A stretch of 41,762 nucleotides of DNA from assembly GCA_902465015.1 (NCBI GenBank), contig CABQLK010000016.1:1-41762 (forward strand), in the 5' to 3' direction. The notes under the pieces are model-generated. The model was not told the DNA's origin. It was given only the letters and a program-made list of their open reading frames with translations, and did not search any database. This DNA is from an uncultured Collinsella sp. Its GTDB lineage: Bacteria; Actinomycetota; Coriobacteriia; Coriobacteriales; Coriobacteriaceae. The position numbers and the translations under genes are program-made. This document shows positions 16,131-26,359 of the stretch, piece after piece (within the stretch, counting starts at the first letter, position 1; every line of letters starts with the position of its first letter).

Positions 16131-16536
16131 TAGCGGAACGGTGAACGGTCGTTTTTGTCCGCTCAGCGTACAGAACTCCAGCTCAGACATATCTACGTAA
16201 TTTACGTGCGACTTTATTTAAATGAAGCGAGGATTATGTCGGATTATGCAAACTACATCTCTGCTAAACACAAAACGGACAGCGCAATATCTTACTCGCG
16301 CTATGCGAGATTCTATGCACTTATAAGTCAAGTATGCACCACTGCAAAAACAAGGGGCTTTTCATCCAGCAAAAGGAATAAAGAAGCGCTCCGAAAAGGC
16401 GGCAACAGCCAAGTCCCCCATCCATCCCCAAGGTGGCGCGAGGTTTCGCGGCAAAGCCGCGAAACAGCGAAGGGGACGGAATACCCGGCCAACTACGTCC
16501 GTCATCCGCCCACACAATCCGAGGACGTAGTCGTAG
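16131..16536. other. Intergenic region between arcC and the 123-nt palindrome
   Basis: AT-rich at its left side and GC-rich to the right. A plus-strand frame at 16155-16553 (internal ATG at 16236) runs through it but has a weak ribosome site, no family resemblance, and ends inside the palindrome. A perfect hairpin, GTTTCGCGGC / GCCGCGAAAC, lies at 16443-16465. No supported gene. Confidence 0.5.
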
Positions 16537-16659
16537 CAGGATCTGAGGGCTAACCTTCGCGGACACTCCGCAGGACGAAAGAACCCCCGCCGCACGTAGT
16601 GCGAAGCGGGGGTTCTTTCATGTCCGAGGACGTCCGCGAAGGTTAGCCCTCAGATCCTG
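16537..16659. repeat. Long palindrome, 28-bp perfect arms around a 67-nt terminator core
   Basis: Bases 16537-16564 are the exact reverse complement of 16632-16659. The 67-nt spacer holds the stem GAAAGAACCCCCGC / GCGGGGGTTCTTTC. This inner hairpin is very probably the terminator of the oxidoreductase gene, which stops at 16671. Arm sequence differs from the palindrome at 1525-1669, but spacer length and layout are the same. Confidence 0.9.
16574..16616 (-). terminator. Terminator-like hairpin inside the palindrome, after nifJ
   Basis: Stem GAAAGAACCCCCGC / GCGGGGGTTCTTTC with a 15-nt loop that can itself pair (CGCAC/GTGCG). The downstream TTCTTT lies within the stem, so the U-tract is short. 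It works symmetrically on both strands. Confidence 0.7.
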
Positions 16660-16670
16660 TGGTGGGAGAC

Positions 16671-20210
<3,540 letters not shown>

Positions 20211-20485
20211 ATACCCCTCTCCTCTCATATAGGTATACAGGCCCCGGCGATCGCCGGGATGTTGGCGTGATGGGATTTACGCTGTTGCTTCCAATCATCT
20301 GGCAGGCAGGCTCAGCAGCAGGTACGTGGCGTGGAGAGAAGACATGCCGAGGCGAGGGACAGCTGATGCGCCCCACAGACCCGACCGCCCGTCTTGCACA
20401 TGACCGAGCGCCGCAAAGGCCGCATGCCGGATGCTCCCGGGCACGCCCCGGCGATGGGAAGCGCCCGCAACGGAAATCCGCATGC
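20211..20485 (-). other. About 275-nt leader of the pyruvate oxidoreductase gene
   Basis: If the promoter at 20492-20509 is used, the message has an unusually long 5' leader. It contains several GC-rich inverted pairs, for example GCATGCGG / CCGCATGC and, near the gene, CCCCGGCGATCGCCGGG (20240-20256), a strong palindrome. I do not recognise a known riboswitch. A plus-strand frame at 20267-20515 has no support. Confidence 0.45.
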
Positions 20486-20491
20486 GGGTTT

Positions 20492-20509
20492 ATTGTACCC
20501 CGCCGTCAA
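20492..20509 (-). promoter_or_regulatory. Candidate nifJ promoter
   Basis: Minus-strand TTGACGGCGGGGTACAAT. TACAAT is a good -10 hexamer; TTGACG would be a good -35 but stands only six bases away, so it cannot serve as one for the same start. The same 17-base word occurs with one difference at 25814-25830, in front of another gene. Confidence 0.5.
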
Positions 20510-20625
20510 GTGTAATTTCGGCAAATATAGGCGGGCGGTAAAGGTTTACCTCAGGTGACCGCCAAGGGCCAAAATGGCCCCTCCATCCCCGGGCGACCAG
20601 CTCTGGCGCGCCAAGGAGTGTCCCC

Positions 20626-20662
20626 AGCCGGCAGAGAAAAGGAACGTCCCTATCTGCCGGCT
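20626..20662. repeat. Short palindromic repeat, copy B (GGAACGTCCCT family)
   Basis: AGCCGGCAGA (20626-20635) and TCTGCCGGCT (20653-20662) are perfect inverted repeats around AAAAGGAACGTCCCTA. The right arm includes the stop codon of the FHA gene. A related GGAGTGTCCCCAG precedes the left arm. On the minus strand it may act as a weak 3' hairpin for that gene. Confidence 0.8.
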
Positions 20663-21599
20663 AGAGAGCACCGAAGAGGATGGCGTAGGTAGTGGATTCG
20701 CCGAGCTTGAGCTCGTCGCCGGGATTGAGTTGGGCGGAACGGCCGGGCTCGACCTGAATGCAGACGCGCGTGGCCCCGTTTACCACCACGGTTCCGTTGG
20801 TGGACGACAAGTCCTCGACGTGCCAGATATTTTGAGCATCGCACCAGATATGGGCATGGCGGGCCGAGACATCGTCGCCGACGTCGGTAATATCGCCCTC
20901 ACCAGTGGCCAGCGCGCCAATCTCAACACCCTGCTCACTCGGCTGAATCCAGCGCGGGGCACTCACGACAAAACTGTTTTGCACGCGCAGCAAGCCCAAG
21001 GGGTGCGCCGGGGCGGGTTCGCGTTCGCCCGCAGTCAGCGACATGCCAAGCGAACGCGGCGTGGATGTGCCTCCGCCACAGGTCGCGTGTGCGTAGTCGA
21101 TGGCATAGTTCACCGAGGACCGCACATCCGCCGAACAACCGACGGCGACAAACAGCACCAGCACGGCCTCGGCGCGCTCGGCGGGCATGAGTTCCGCCGC
21201 CTGGGACAGGCGATCGAGCGCGTTGCGATAGAGATTCGTGTCCTGGTGGCACTCTTCGAGCGCGCGTACCATCGGTTCACCTGCAGGACCGCACACCATA
21301 TTGATCACAGCCGTGGAGTCCATGGGATTGCGCTGGCGCAGGGCCAGTTGCGACATAATACGCGCAGCCGAGGTACCGTATTCGGCAAAGTAGCGCTGCT
21401 GAAGCGTGCCGACCGGCGCGCGAACGATAAAGCGGGAAACCCAAGAGCGATCGGCGGCTCGGCTCTGCGGGCTGCGGCCGTCGGCGAGCGGACGGGACGA
21501 AAGCACCAAGCCGCACAGCTCGATATGGCTCAGATGCGCCGCGCGCTTAAAGATGTCAAACATGGCCCCGCATGGGGTGAGCTCAACTTGAGATGCCAT
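20661..21599 (-). CDS. FHA-domain protein of a second kinase module
   Basis: Protein of 312 residues. The C-terminal part (about 220-305) is a forkhead-associated domain that binds phosphothreonine: SARHAHIWCD and the signature VEDLSSTNGTVVVNG are plain, followed by the usual GDELKLGESTTYAILF strand. The N-terminal 200 residues match no family I know and contain no membrane helix; they are rich in short helices (LDRLSQAAELMPAERAEAVLVLFVAVG). The gene begins three bases after the kinase stop codon with GGAGG eight bases before its ATG, so it is made with the kinase at 21603-23447 and is likely its reader or substrate. Its stop codon overlaps a dispersed palindromic repeat. Confidence 0.85.
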   Translation of the reverse strand: MASQVELTPCGAMFDIFKRAAHLSHIELCGLVLSSRPLADGRSPQSRAADRSWVSRFIVRAPVGTLQQRYFAEYGTSAARIMSQLALRQRNPMDSTAVINMVCGPAGEPMVRALEECHQDTNLYRNALDRLSQAAELMPAERAEAVLVLFVAVGCSADVRSSVNYAIDYAHATCGGGTSTPRSLGMSLTAGEREPAPAHPLGLLRVQNSFVVSAPRWIQPSEQGVEIGALATGEGDITDVGDDVSARHAHIWCDAQNIWHVEDLSSTNGTVVVNGATRVCIQVEPGRSAQLNPGDELKLGESTTYAILFGAL

Positions 21600-21602
21600 G
21601 AC

Positions 21603-23447
21603 CTAGGCCTCCTTGGTCGTAGAAATAGAATCGGACGATACTTCGACAGGTCCGCCAAAAGTACGGGCAGCTGCGGCTCCACCGGCAAGCGGAGTCGCCA
21701 TCTGGGCTTTTGTGCGTCGCGGTGCCGAAACGGGAAGTTCAAAGGCAAAGCCCATCGCAAGCAAAAACCACGTAAGCGTATAGGTTGCAACCAGAGCGGC
21801 AACAAGGCCGCCCATCACGGCGCGTTGGGAAAATACGCTACATGCAGCCACAACCAGCACCGGAACCTCGCAGGCAGAAAGCGCAAGCACACCCTGCAGG
21901 AAGCCCGAGCGCCGATCGCGCGCAAGTGCCCCCGCGGTAACGCCGGCTATGCCTGGCAGCGCCAACGCCAGTGCGGCAATAATACCCGGTAGCGACCCAG
22001 ACCACACGAGCGATCCCAAAGTCGCCGTCACGCGAGCGCCCGACGCCAGCAGCGCGGCCGAAACCACGACCACAGCCCAAACCGCGCCACAGACGACCGT
22101 CGCGCCGACCATCAGCGCGCGACGAACCGCGCGGCCAGACGCATCCATGGGGCACGGCGTGAGCGGCTCGCCGCGGAGCGAACGACCGACATTTTGCGTA
22201 TAGTGGTCACAAAACGCCGAGAGCGCCGCCTCGACCGCCGCCGGCTCGGGACGATCTTTTTGATGGCTGGACAGACAGGCCATCACCACGTCGAACAGCT
22301 GGGCATCGACAAACGCCAGCGCATCGCGTAGCTCTTCGGAATCCGGCTCAAGCCCCAGCTGCTGGGCCTGCTCGGCCGCGGCGAGCGCCACATCGGGCTC
22401 ACGACGAAGCAGCTGAGTCAAATCACAACCGGGCGCATGGACACCAATGGGATAGTCGGGCCGCGTGTCCATCTTGAGACGATAGGGGCTGGCGATGTCG
22501 CGCGTCTTTTTGCGCGAGCCCGAGGCGCCCGAAGTGCCCGGCGCGGCTTCGTATGGCGCGACGCCGGCAATGAGCTCGTAAACCGTGCTTGCCGCGGCAT
22601 AGACGTCGATCGCCGGCGACATACGCAAAGCGCGCAGGTCGGGAATATCGTCGGTGAGCATCTCGGGCGGGGCATAGGCAACCGTCGCGCGACGCAGCGT
22701 GGCATAACGCTCCGTAAACGACGCCTTGCCGCCGGTACCGGCCACGGCCGACGCAGGCTCGAGCGCCAGCGACGAGCCAAAGTCGATCAGGCACAGGTCA
22801 AAGGTGCCCTCGGCAAGCTGCCGGTCAAGCGGCAGGCGCGCCGTACGCACCATAATATTAGCGGGCGAGATATCGCGATGGACAAAGCCCTCGCCCACCA
22901 GGCTCATACGGCAGAGCAGATCGAACAGGTCGCGACCCAGACGCGCCGCCACAAGCGGCGACAGGCGTCCGGCATCGTCCACGGCGAGTCGCGAACGCAA
23001 GCGGGCAAGCGTCTCGCCCTCGACCCATTCCATGACAATTGCAGGCACACCGTCGACCTCGCCCCAGCCATAGAGGCGGGGAAAGCCCTTAAGGCCCGAA
23101 AGGGCGCGATGGCATTCGTATTCCTCGCGAAACGCTGCCTTGAACTTGGCGACCAGCGCCTCGTGAGCGGCATCGTCATCAAACTCATCGCGCGTCGGCA
23201 AGATGAGCTGCTTGAGTGCCACGGCCTCGCCTTGGGCGTTGACGGCACGCGTCACGCGGCCGATACCGCCACGGCGCATGGTGGCATCGTCGGCAAACAG
23301 CATCGTAAAACGACGCAGATAGGCAGGCAGTTCGTCCTGACCGAGCGCAATGGCCGGCTCAAACCCGTCGACACGCACCAGGCGCAGGCCGACCATGGGA
23401 TCGCGACCGAGCGATTGTGGTGTGGTGGATGCAAGATCGGTCATCAT
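21603..23447 (-). CDS. Atypical membrane Ser/Thr protein kinase
   Basis: Hanks-type kinase of 614 residues. N-lobe: a reduced glycine loop MRRGGIGRVTRA and the ATP-binding Lys79 in AVALKQLI; a Glu-rich helix follows. Catalytic loop: HRDISPANIM (His190-Met199), where the Lys of the usual HRDxKPxN is replaced by Ser194; then IDFGSSL (Asp222) and an APE-like YAPPEML. The kinase core carries an insert with a basic patch (GSRKKTRDIASPYRLK). The C-terminal third (about 445-580) has four or five hydrophobic helices with no PASTA or other sensor domain. The first helix has a kinase-like leader, LMVGATVVCGAVWAVVVV. Ser at the Lys position is seen in some active bacterial kinases, so loss of activity should not be assumed. 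Its ATG overlaps the stop of the preceding gene (ATGA). Confidence 0.87.
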   Translation of the reverse strand: MMTDLASTTPQSLGRDPMVGLRLVRVDGFEPAIALGQDELPAYLRRFTMLFADDATMRRGGIGRVTRAVNAQGEAVALKQLILPTRDEFDDDAAHEALVAKFKAAFREEYECHRALSGLKGFPRLYGWGEVDGVPAIVMEWVEGETLARLRSRLAVDDAGRLSPLVAARLGRDLFDLLCRMSLVGEGFVHRDISPANIMVRTARLPLDRQLAEGTFDLCLIDFGSSLALEPASAVAGTGGKASFTERYATLRRATVAYAPPEMLTDDIPDLRALRMSPAIDVYAAASTVYELIAGVAPYEAAPGTSGASGSRKKTRDIASPYRLKMDTRPDYPIGVHAPGCDLTQLLRREPDVALAAAEQAQQLGLEPDSEELRDALAFVDAQLFDVVMACLSSHQKDRPEPAAVEAALSAFCDHYTQNVGRSLRGEPLTPCPMDASGRAVRRALMVGATVVCGAVWAVVVVSAALLASGARVTATLGSLVWSGSLPGIIAALALALPGIAGVTAGALARDRRSGFLQGVLALSACEVPVLVVAACSVFSQRAVMGGLVAALVATYTLTWFLLAMGFAFELPVSAPRRTKAQMATPLAGGAAAARTFGGPVEVSSDSISTTKEA

Positions 23448-24349
23448 AGGGCAAGCGCCGCCACGTTATTGTTGAAGTTACCGAGCGCGACGTCATCATC
23501 GCCGTAATGGCCGACCCATTGACATAGGTTGGTGTAACAGCCCCACAGATTGGCATACTGCTGATACCACTTTGACCGGGGCGAGAATGTCTGACGACCG
23601 AACTCGGCTCGAATGACAAACATCTCCCCGACCAGGCTGTCGCACGGTCTGGGATCTCCCATAGAGTTATAGGTCGAGACCACGTCATTGGCACGAGAAA
23701 CATAGCCGTCGAGCATGTTGTACTTGGTCACAAGCCAACTGTGAATGCTCTCTTCCTCAGCAGCGGAAAGGCCACCGGAGTTTGCATCGTTGTCAGTGTT
23801 GCCGCCCGTCGAGCCGCCGTTTCCAGACCCTCCGGTAGAGGAACCCGACCCAGAGCCGCCGCCCGAACTCGATGAATCCGAGCCGGAGCCAGAAGTATCC
23901 GAGCTACCGGGCTTTCCGGACTGCTGGGCGTCCTGCTCCTTCTGCTGCTCGACCTTATTCACCGTTGCCGCCACGCTATTGTTGGACAACCGATCGATGA
24001 TCTTGGTGTTGGTGAGCACGATGGTTTTGCCATTGGCAAGCGTAACTTCGTTGTCCGGGGCCTCGGCGCCATCCGCATCGTCGGTGCCAAACACAATATG
24101 CGCGACCACACTTGCCCAAGCATATCCAGTCGTGGTGCCCAGATCACTTTTGACCTCATGCCCCACGCGCGGCTCGCGTGCGGCATGCGCCTGCATCATG
24201 GACGGCACGGTCATGCCATAGGCAGAAACGCCAGCTATGACCAGCACCAGCGAGCACGACAGCAGTGCGTACGCCCGCGGTGCCAAGCCCAGTCGGCGTC
24301 GCATGCGCACCGCGGCGCCGCGCTTTATCTGAGTGCCACCGGGCCGCAT
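23444..24349 (-). CDS. Extracytoplasmic protein with Ser/Gly linker, coupled to a kinase
   Basis: Protein of 301 residues, not recognised as a known family. A basic N-terminus (MRPGGTQIKRGAAVRMRRR) leads to a hydrophobic helix, AYALLSCSLVLVIAGVSAYG, that acts as signal anchor or signal peptide. Then comes a segment with VTLANGKTIVLTNTKIIDRLS, a linker of about 60 residues made almost only of Ser, Gly, Asp and Thr, and a C-terminal helical domain with three Cys (RPCDSLVGEM, LWGCYTNLCQWVG) that could pair. It is probably outside the membrane. I chose ATG 24349 because GGAGGAGAACGC precedes it; a longer frame to 24442 would start before a terminator-like hairpin. Its stop overlaps the kinase start, so it may be that kinase's sensor or substrate (inference from coupling only). 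Confidence 0.7.
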   Translation of the reverse strand: MRPGGTQIKRGAAVRMRRRLGLAPRAYALLSCSLVLVIAGVSAYGMTVPSMMQAHAAREPRVGHEVKSDLGTTTGYAWASVVAHIVFGTDDADGAEAPDNEVTLANGKTIVLTNTKIIDRLSNNSVAATVNKVEQQKEQDAQQSGKPGSSDTSGSGSDSSSSGGGSGSGSSTGGSGNGGSTGGNTDNDANSGGLSAAEEESIHSWLVTKYNMLDGYVSRANDVVSTYNSMGDPRPCDSLVGEMFVIRAEFGRQTFSPRSKWYQQYANLWGCYTNLCQWVGHYGDDDVALGNFNNNVAALAL

Positions 24350-24363
24350 GCGTTCTCCTCCAA

Positions 24364-24389
24364 CAAAAACACGCCGCTCGGGAGCGGCG
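24364..24389 (-). terminator. Hairpin with U-tract directly before the extracytoplasmic protein gene
   Basis: Minus-strand CGCCGCTCCCGAGCGGCG followed by TGTTTTTGTT, then the ribosome site and ATG at 24349. It looks like an intrinsic terminator but lies in the leader of the gene. A plausible promoter (TTGGGT, 17 bases, TATGGA) lies just upstream at about 24402-24430. Confidence 0.75.
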
Positions 24390-24401
24390 CATTCATTCGA
24401 A

Positions 24402-24430
24402 TCCATATTTGAGTGTATCAGCGAACCCAA
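24402..24430 (-). promoter_or_regulatory. Candidate promoter of the second kinase operon
   Basis: Minus-strand TTGGGT and TATGGA separated by 17 bases. Fair match to the housekeeping consensus, upstream of the leader hairpin. Confidence 0.4.
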
Positions 24431-24458
24431 AAGGTTGCGCAACGAATGGGCAAATTAA

Positions 24459-24478
24459 GGATGCGAGCGGAAGCATCC
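24459..24478 (-). terminator. Probable terminator after recR
   Basis: Minus-strand GGATGCTTCCGCTCGCATCC followed by TTAATTT. A second GC-rich hairpin (CGCACGGGG / CCCCGTGCG, 24528-24556) lies closer to the recR stop but has no U-tract. Confidence 0.6.
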
Positions 24479-24594
24479 ATGCGATAAGCGGATACGAAGC
24501 ATCTTTGTTGCACAACAAACTCACAGTCGCACGGGGAAATTATGACTACCCCGTGCGTCGCGAGGAAAACATACGGCAGGAGCAGGCTCGCCAC

Positions 24595-25191
24595 CTAAAT
24601 CGCGCGACGGGCCTCAATGGCGCGGCCAAGCGTAAGCTCGTCGGCATACTCCAGGTCGCCGCCCACGGGCAGGCCGCTCGCCAGACGCGACACCTCGACG
24701 CCCAGCGGCTTGATAGTGCGGGCCAGATAGCTCGCCGTGGTCTCGCCCTCGATGTTGGGGTTGGTGGCGATGATGACCTCATGGATATCCTCGTGGCCCA
24801 GACGCGCCAGCAGCTCGCGGATGTGCAACTGCTCGGGACCAATCTTGTCCATGGGGCTGATCACGCCGCCCAGCACATGGTACAGGCCATGGTAGCTGCC
24901 CGTGCGCTCGATTGCCTGGACGTCGCGCGGCTCGCCCACCACGCAAATACGAGTTGTGTCGCGCATCGAATCCTGGCAGATGGAGCACTCGTCGGCCGTG
25001 GCGTAGTTAAAGCAACGGCTGCAAAAGTGGACCTCCTGCTTAACCTCCAGGATGGCCTCGGCCAGGCGGCGGGCCTCCTCGGCATCGGCCTCGAGCAGGT
25101 AATAGGCGATGCGCTGGGCCGACTTGGGACCAATACCCGGCAGACGACCCAGCTCATCGAGCAGTTTTTGCAGACTGTGATTCGCACTCAT
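24595..25191 (-). CDS. recR: Recombination mediator RecR
   Basis: RecR of 198 residues, the DNA-binding partner of RecO/RecF that helps load RecA at gaps. The order of parts is classical: helix-hairpin-helix (LLDELGRLPGIGPKSAQRIAYYLL, residues about 9-32), four-Cys zinc finger (CSRCFNYATADECSIC, about 57-72), Toprim domain with VVGEPRDVQAIERTG and NPNIEGETTASYLA, and the C-terminal Walker-like VSRLASGLPVGGDLEYADELTLGRAI. Full length. The ATG at 25191 lacks a clear Shine-Dalgarno sequence; it begins 13 bases after the ybaB stop codon and may rely on coupling. recR after ybaB is the conserved bacterial arrangement. Confidence 0.97.
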   Translation of the reverse strand: MSANHSLQKLLDELGRLPGIGPKSAQRIAYYLLEADAEEARRLAEAILEVKQEVHFCSRCFNYATADECSICQDSMRDTTRICVVGEPRDVQAIERTGSYHGLYHVLGGVISPMDKIGPEQLHIRELLARLGHEDIHEVIIATNPNIEGETTASYLARTIKPLGVEVSRLASGLPVGGDLEYADELTLGRAIEARRAI

Positions 25192-25204
25192 ATATATGCG
25201 TGTC

Positions 25205-25525
25205 TTAGAACGGCATACCCGGGATGTTGAGGCCGCCGGTGATGGCGCCCATCTGCTTGTTGGCGAGCTCGTTGACGCCGCGGACGGCCTCGTTGACGGC
25301 AGCCATGATCATGTCCTGCAGCATATCGACGTCCTCGGGATCGAGGGCATCGGGATCGATGGTGAGGTTGACGAGCTCCATCTCGCCGTTAACGGTCACC
25401 TTGACCATGCCGCCGCCGGCAGAGGCGTCGACGGTCTGGGACTTGAGGTTCTCCTGCGCGGCGGCAAGCTGTTCCTGCATCTTGCGAGCCTGCTTCATCA
25501 TCTGCTGCATGTTCATACCGGCCAT
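25205..25525 (-). CDS. ybaB: YbaB/EbfC-family nucleoid-associated protein
   Basis: Small DNA-binding protein of 106 residues. It begins with a Met- and Gln-rich helix (MAGMNMQQMMKQARKMQEQLA), followed by the YbaB core: QTVDASAGGGMVKVTVNGEMELVNLTIDPDAL and DMLQDMIMAAVNEAVRGVNEL. It matches the family over its whole length. These dimers bind DNA with little sequence preference and are nearly always located between dnaX and recR. Here recR follows directly, but dnaX is separated by a plus-strand gene, so ybaB needs its own promoter; a good -10 (TACGAT at 25601-25606) lies about 76 bases upstream. The ATG at 25525 has AAAGGAGCC before it. Confidence 0.95.
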   Translation of the reverse strand: MAGMNMQQMMKQARKMQEQLAAAQENLKSQTVDASAGGGMVKVTVNGEMELVNLTIDPDALDPEDVDMLQDMIMAAVNEAVRGVNELANKQMGAITGGLNIPGMPF

Positions 25526-25600
25526 GATGGCTCCTTTACGTGCGGCCGCACGCCGAGCTGCAAGGGCAGCCGGAGCACGGCAGGACTTTCAAACTCAAAA

Positions 25601-25610
25601 ATCGTACCAC
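25601..25610 (-). promoter_or_regulatory. Candidate promoter of ybaB-recR
   Basis: Minus-strand CGTGGTACGAT. TACGAT is the -10 element, preceded by GTGG; no good -35 hexamer. Confidence 0.45.
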
Positions 25611-25813
25611 GGCGCGCGGCGAGAGAGCGGGGCGGACGTGTTACCTCAGTCGATATACATGTCCTGGAGCGTGATGCGCCCCCAAGATTATGCAAAGTTG
25701 AATAATTCGCATCTGCATAATATTGAAAGCTAAATCTCGTAGAGCCGGAATCCGACATTTAATGCGTACCACTAAATGGCTAAATGCCGAGCCACTACTC
25801 GAGGCGGCACGCA
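25611..25813. other. AT-rich intergenic DNA upstream of the 157-residue membrane protein
   Basis: No gene. Contains inverted words ATTATGCA (25687-25694) / TGCATAAT (25713-25720) and a later GCATTTAGCC-type pair near 25770-25795. AT content is higher than in the surrounding genes, which may mark acquired DNA or an operator region. Confidence 0.45.
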
Positions 25814-25830
25814 TGACGGCGGGGTATAAT
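25814..25830 (+). promoter_or_regulatory. Candidate promoter of the 157-residue membrane protein
   Basis: TGACGGCGGGGTATAAT: a perfect -10 TATAAT preceded by GGGG. One base apart from the nifJ promoter word at 20492-20508. Leader about 27 bases to the ATG. Confidence 0.6.
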
Positions 25831-25864
25831 TTGATTGCCATAGATAGCAATTTGGAGGTGCCCC

Positions 25865-26338
25865 ATGAACGCCCCAGACGCGCTCCAAAACATCCGCTCA
25901 AAACACCCCGTTGCATATGTGGTTCTCTATCTCTTTGTCGGCTGGGCATTGCTGGTTGTCATCACCCATGCTATAGCCTTTGGAGCAGAACTGCTGATAG
26001 CCAGCTCGGACCAGCCCATCGTCAAATGGGAGACGACCGATAAGTGCACCGACGGAACCCGAACCGTTTACTACAACAGCCCGTCCCTCTACCAAGAGTT
26101 CAAGGTCAAGATAAAGGACTTCAAGATTGTCGATGCCGAGCTAGGCGACTATTCGACAATCGGAGCAACCGTCGACGCCGAGCAAGTCGAGCACACAGAC
26201 AGCCATGCGACGTATCGTATCGACCTCAACATCCTAGGCCGGCCGTCGCGCACCTGTTTGCTCGAATACGATATACGCGGCACCACACTACACATGTCCG
26301 AAATACAAATGCGCCCGGGCAAGGGGTTCTCTTCTTGA
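25865..26338 (+). CDS. Single-pass membrane protein of unknown function
   Basis: Protein of 157 residues, no family recognised. A short cytoplasmic N-terminus is followed by a strong hydrophobic segment (about residues 17-46, AYVVLYLFVGWALLVVITHA and on). The remaining 110 residues are polar and rich in beta-type sequence (KWETTDKCTDGTRTVYYNS; TCLLEYDIRGTTLHMSEIQM) with two Cys that may pair. Topology suggests the C-terminal part is outside. The gene has good signals: TATAAT at 25825-25830 and TTTGGAGG seven bases before the ATG. It lies convergent to dnaX with only 21 bases between stop codons, and divergent from ybaB, splitting the usual dnaX-ybaB-recR order. GC is lower than in its neighbours. 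Likely real; function unknown. Confidence 0.7.
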   Translation: MNAPDALQNIRSKHPVAYVVLYLFVGWALLVVITHAIAFGAELLIASSDQPIVKWETTDKCTDGTRTVYYNSPSLYQEFKVKIKDFKIVDAELGDYSTIGATVDAEQVEHTDSHATYRIDLNILGRPSRTCLLEYDIRGTTLHMSEIQMRPGKGFSS

Positions 26339-26359
26339 GCAGTATACCCGCCTGCGCAG

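Noticed and set aside
16155..16553. Plus-strand frame of 132 codons between arcC and nifJ
   Set aside because: Weak ribosome site at either possible start and the C-terminal part is translated from a hairpin and palindrome arm. A short real gene at 16236 cannot be fully excluded.
20211..20485. TPP riboswitch in the leader of the thiamine-diphosphate enzyme gene
   Set aside because: The conserved CUGAGA and related core motifs are not present.
20267..20515. Plus-strand frame of 82 codons in the nifJ leader
   Set aside because: No ribosome site, composition unlike genes here, overlaps the likely nifJ promoter.
23750..23930. Ser/Gly-coding repeats that look like a tandem repeat array
   Set aside because: They are degenerate codons of a linker inside a real gene; no CRISPR-like spacing or conserved repeat length. 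No CRISPR array was seen in the window.
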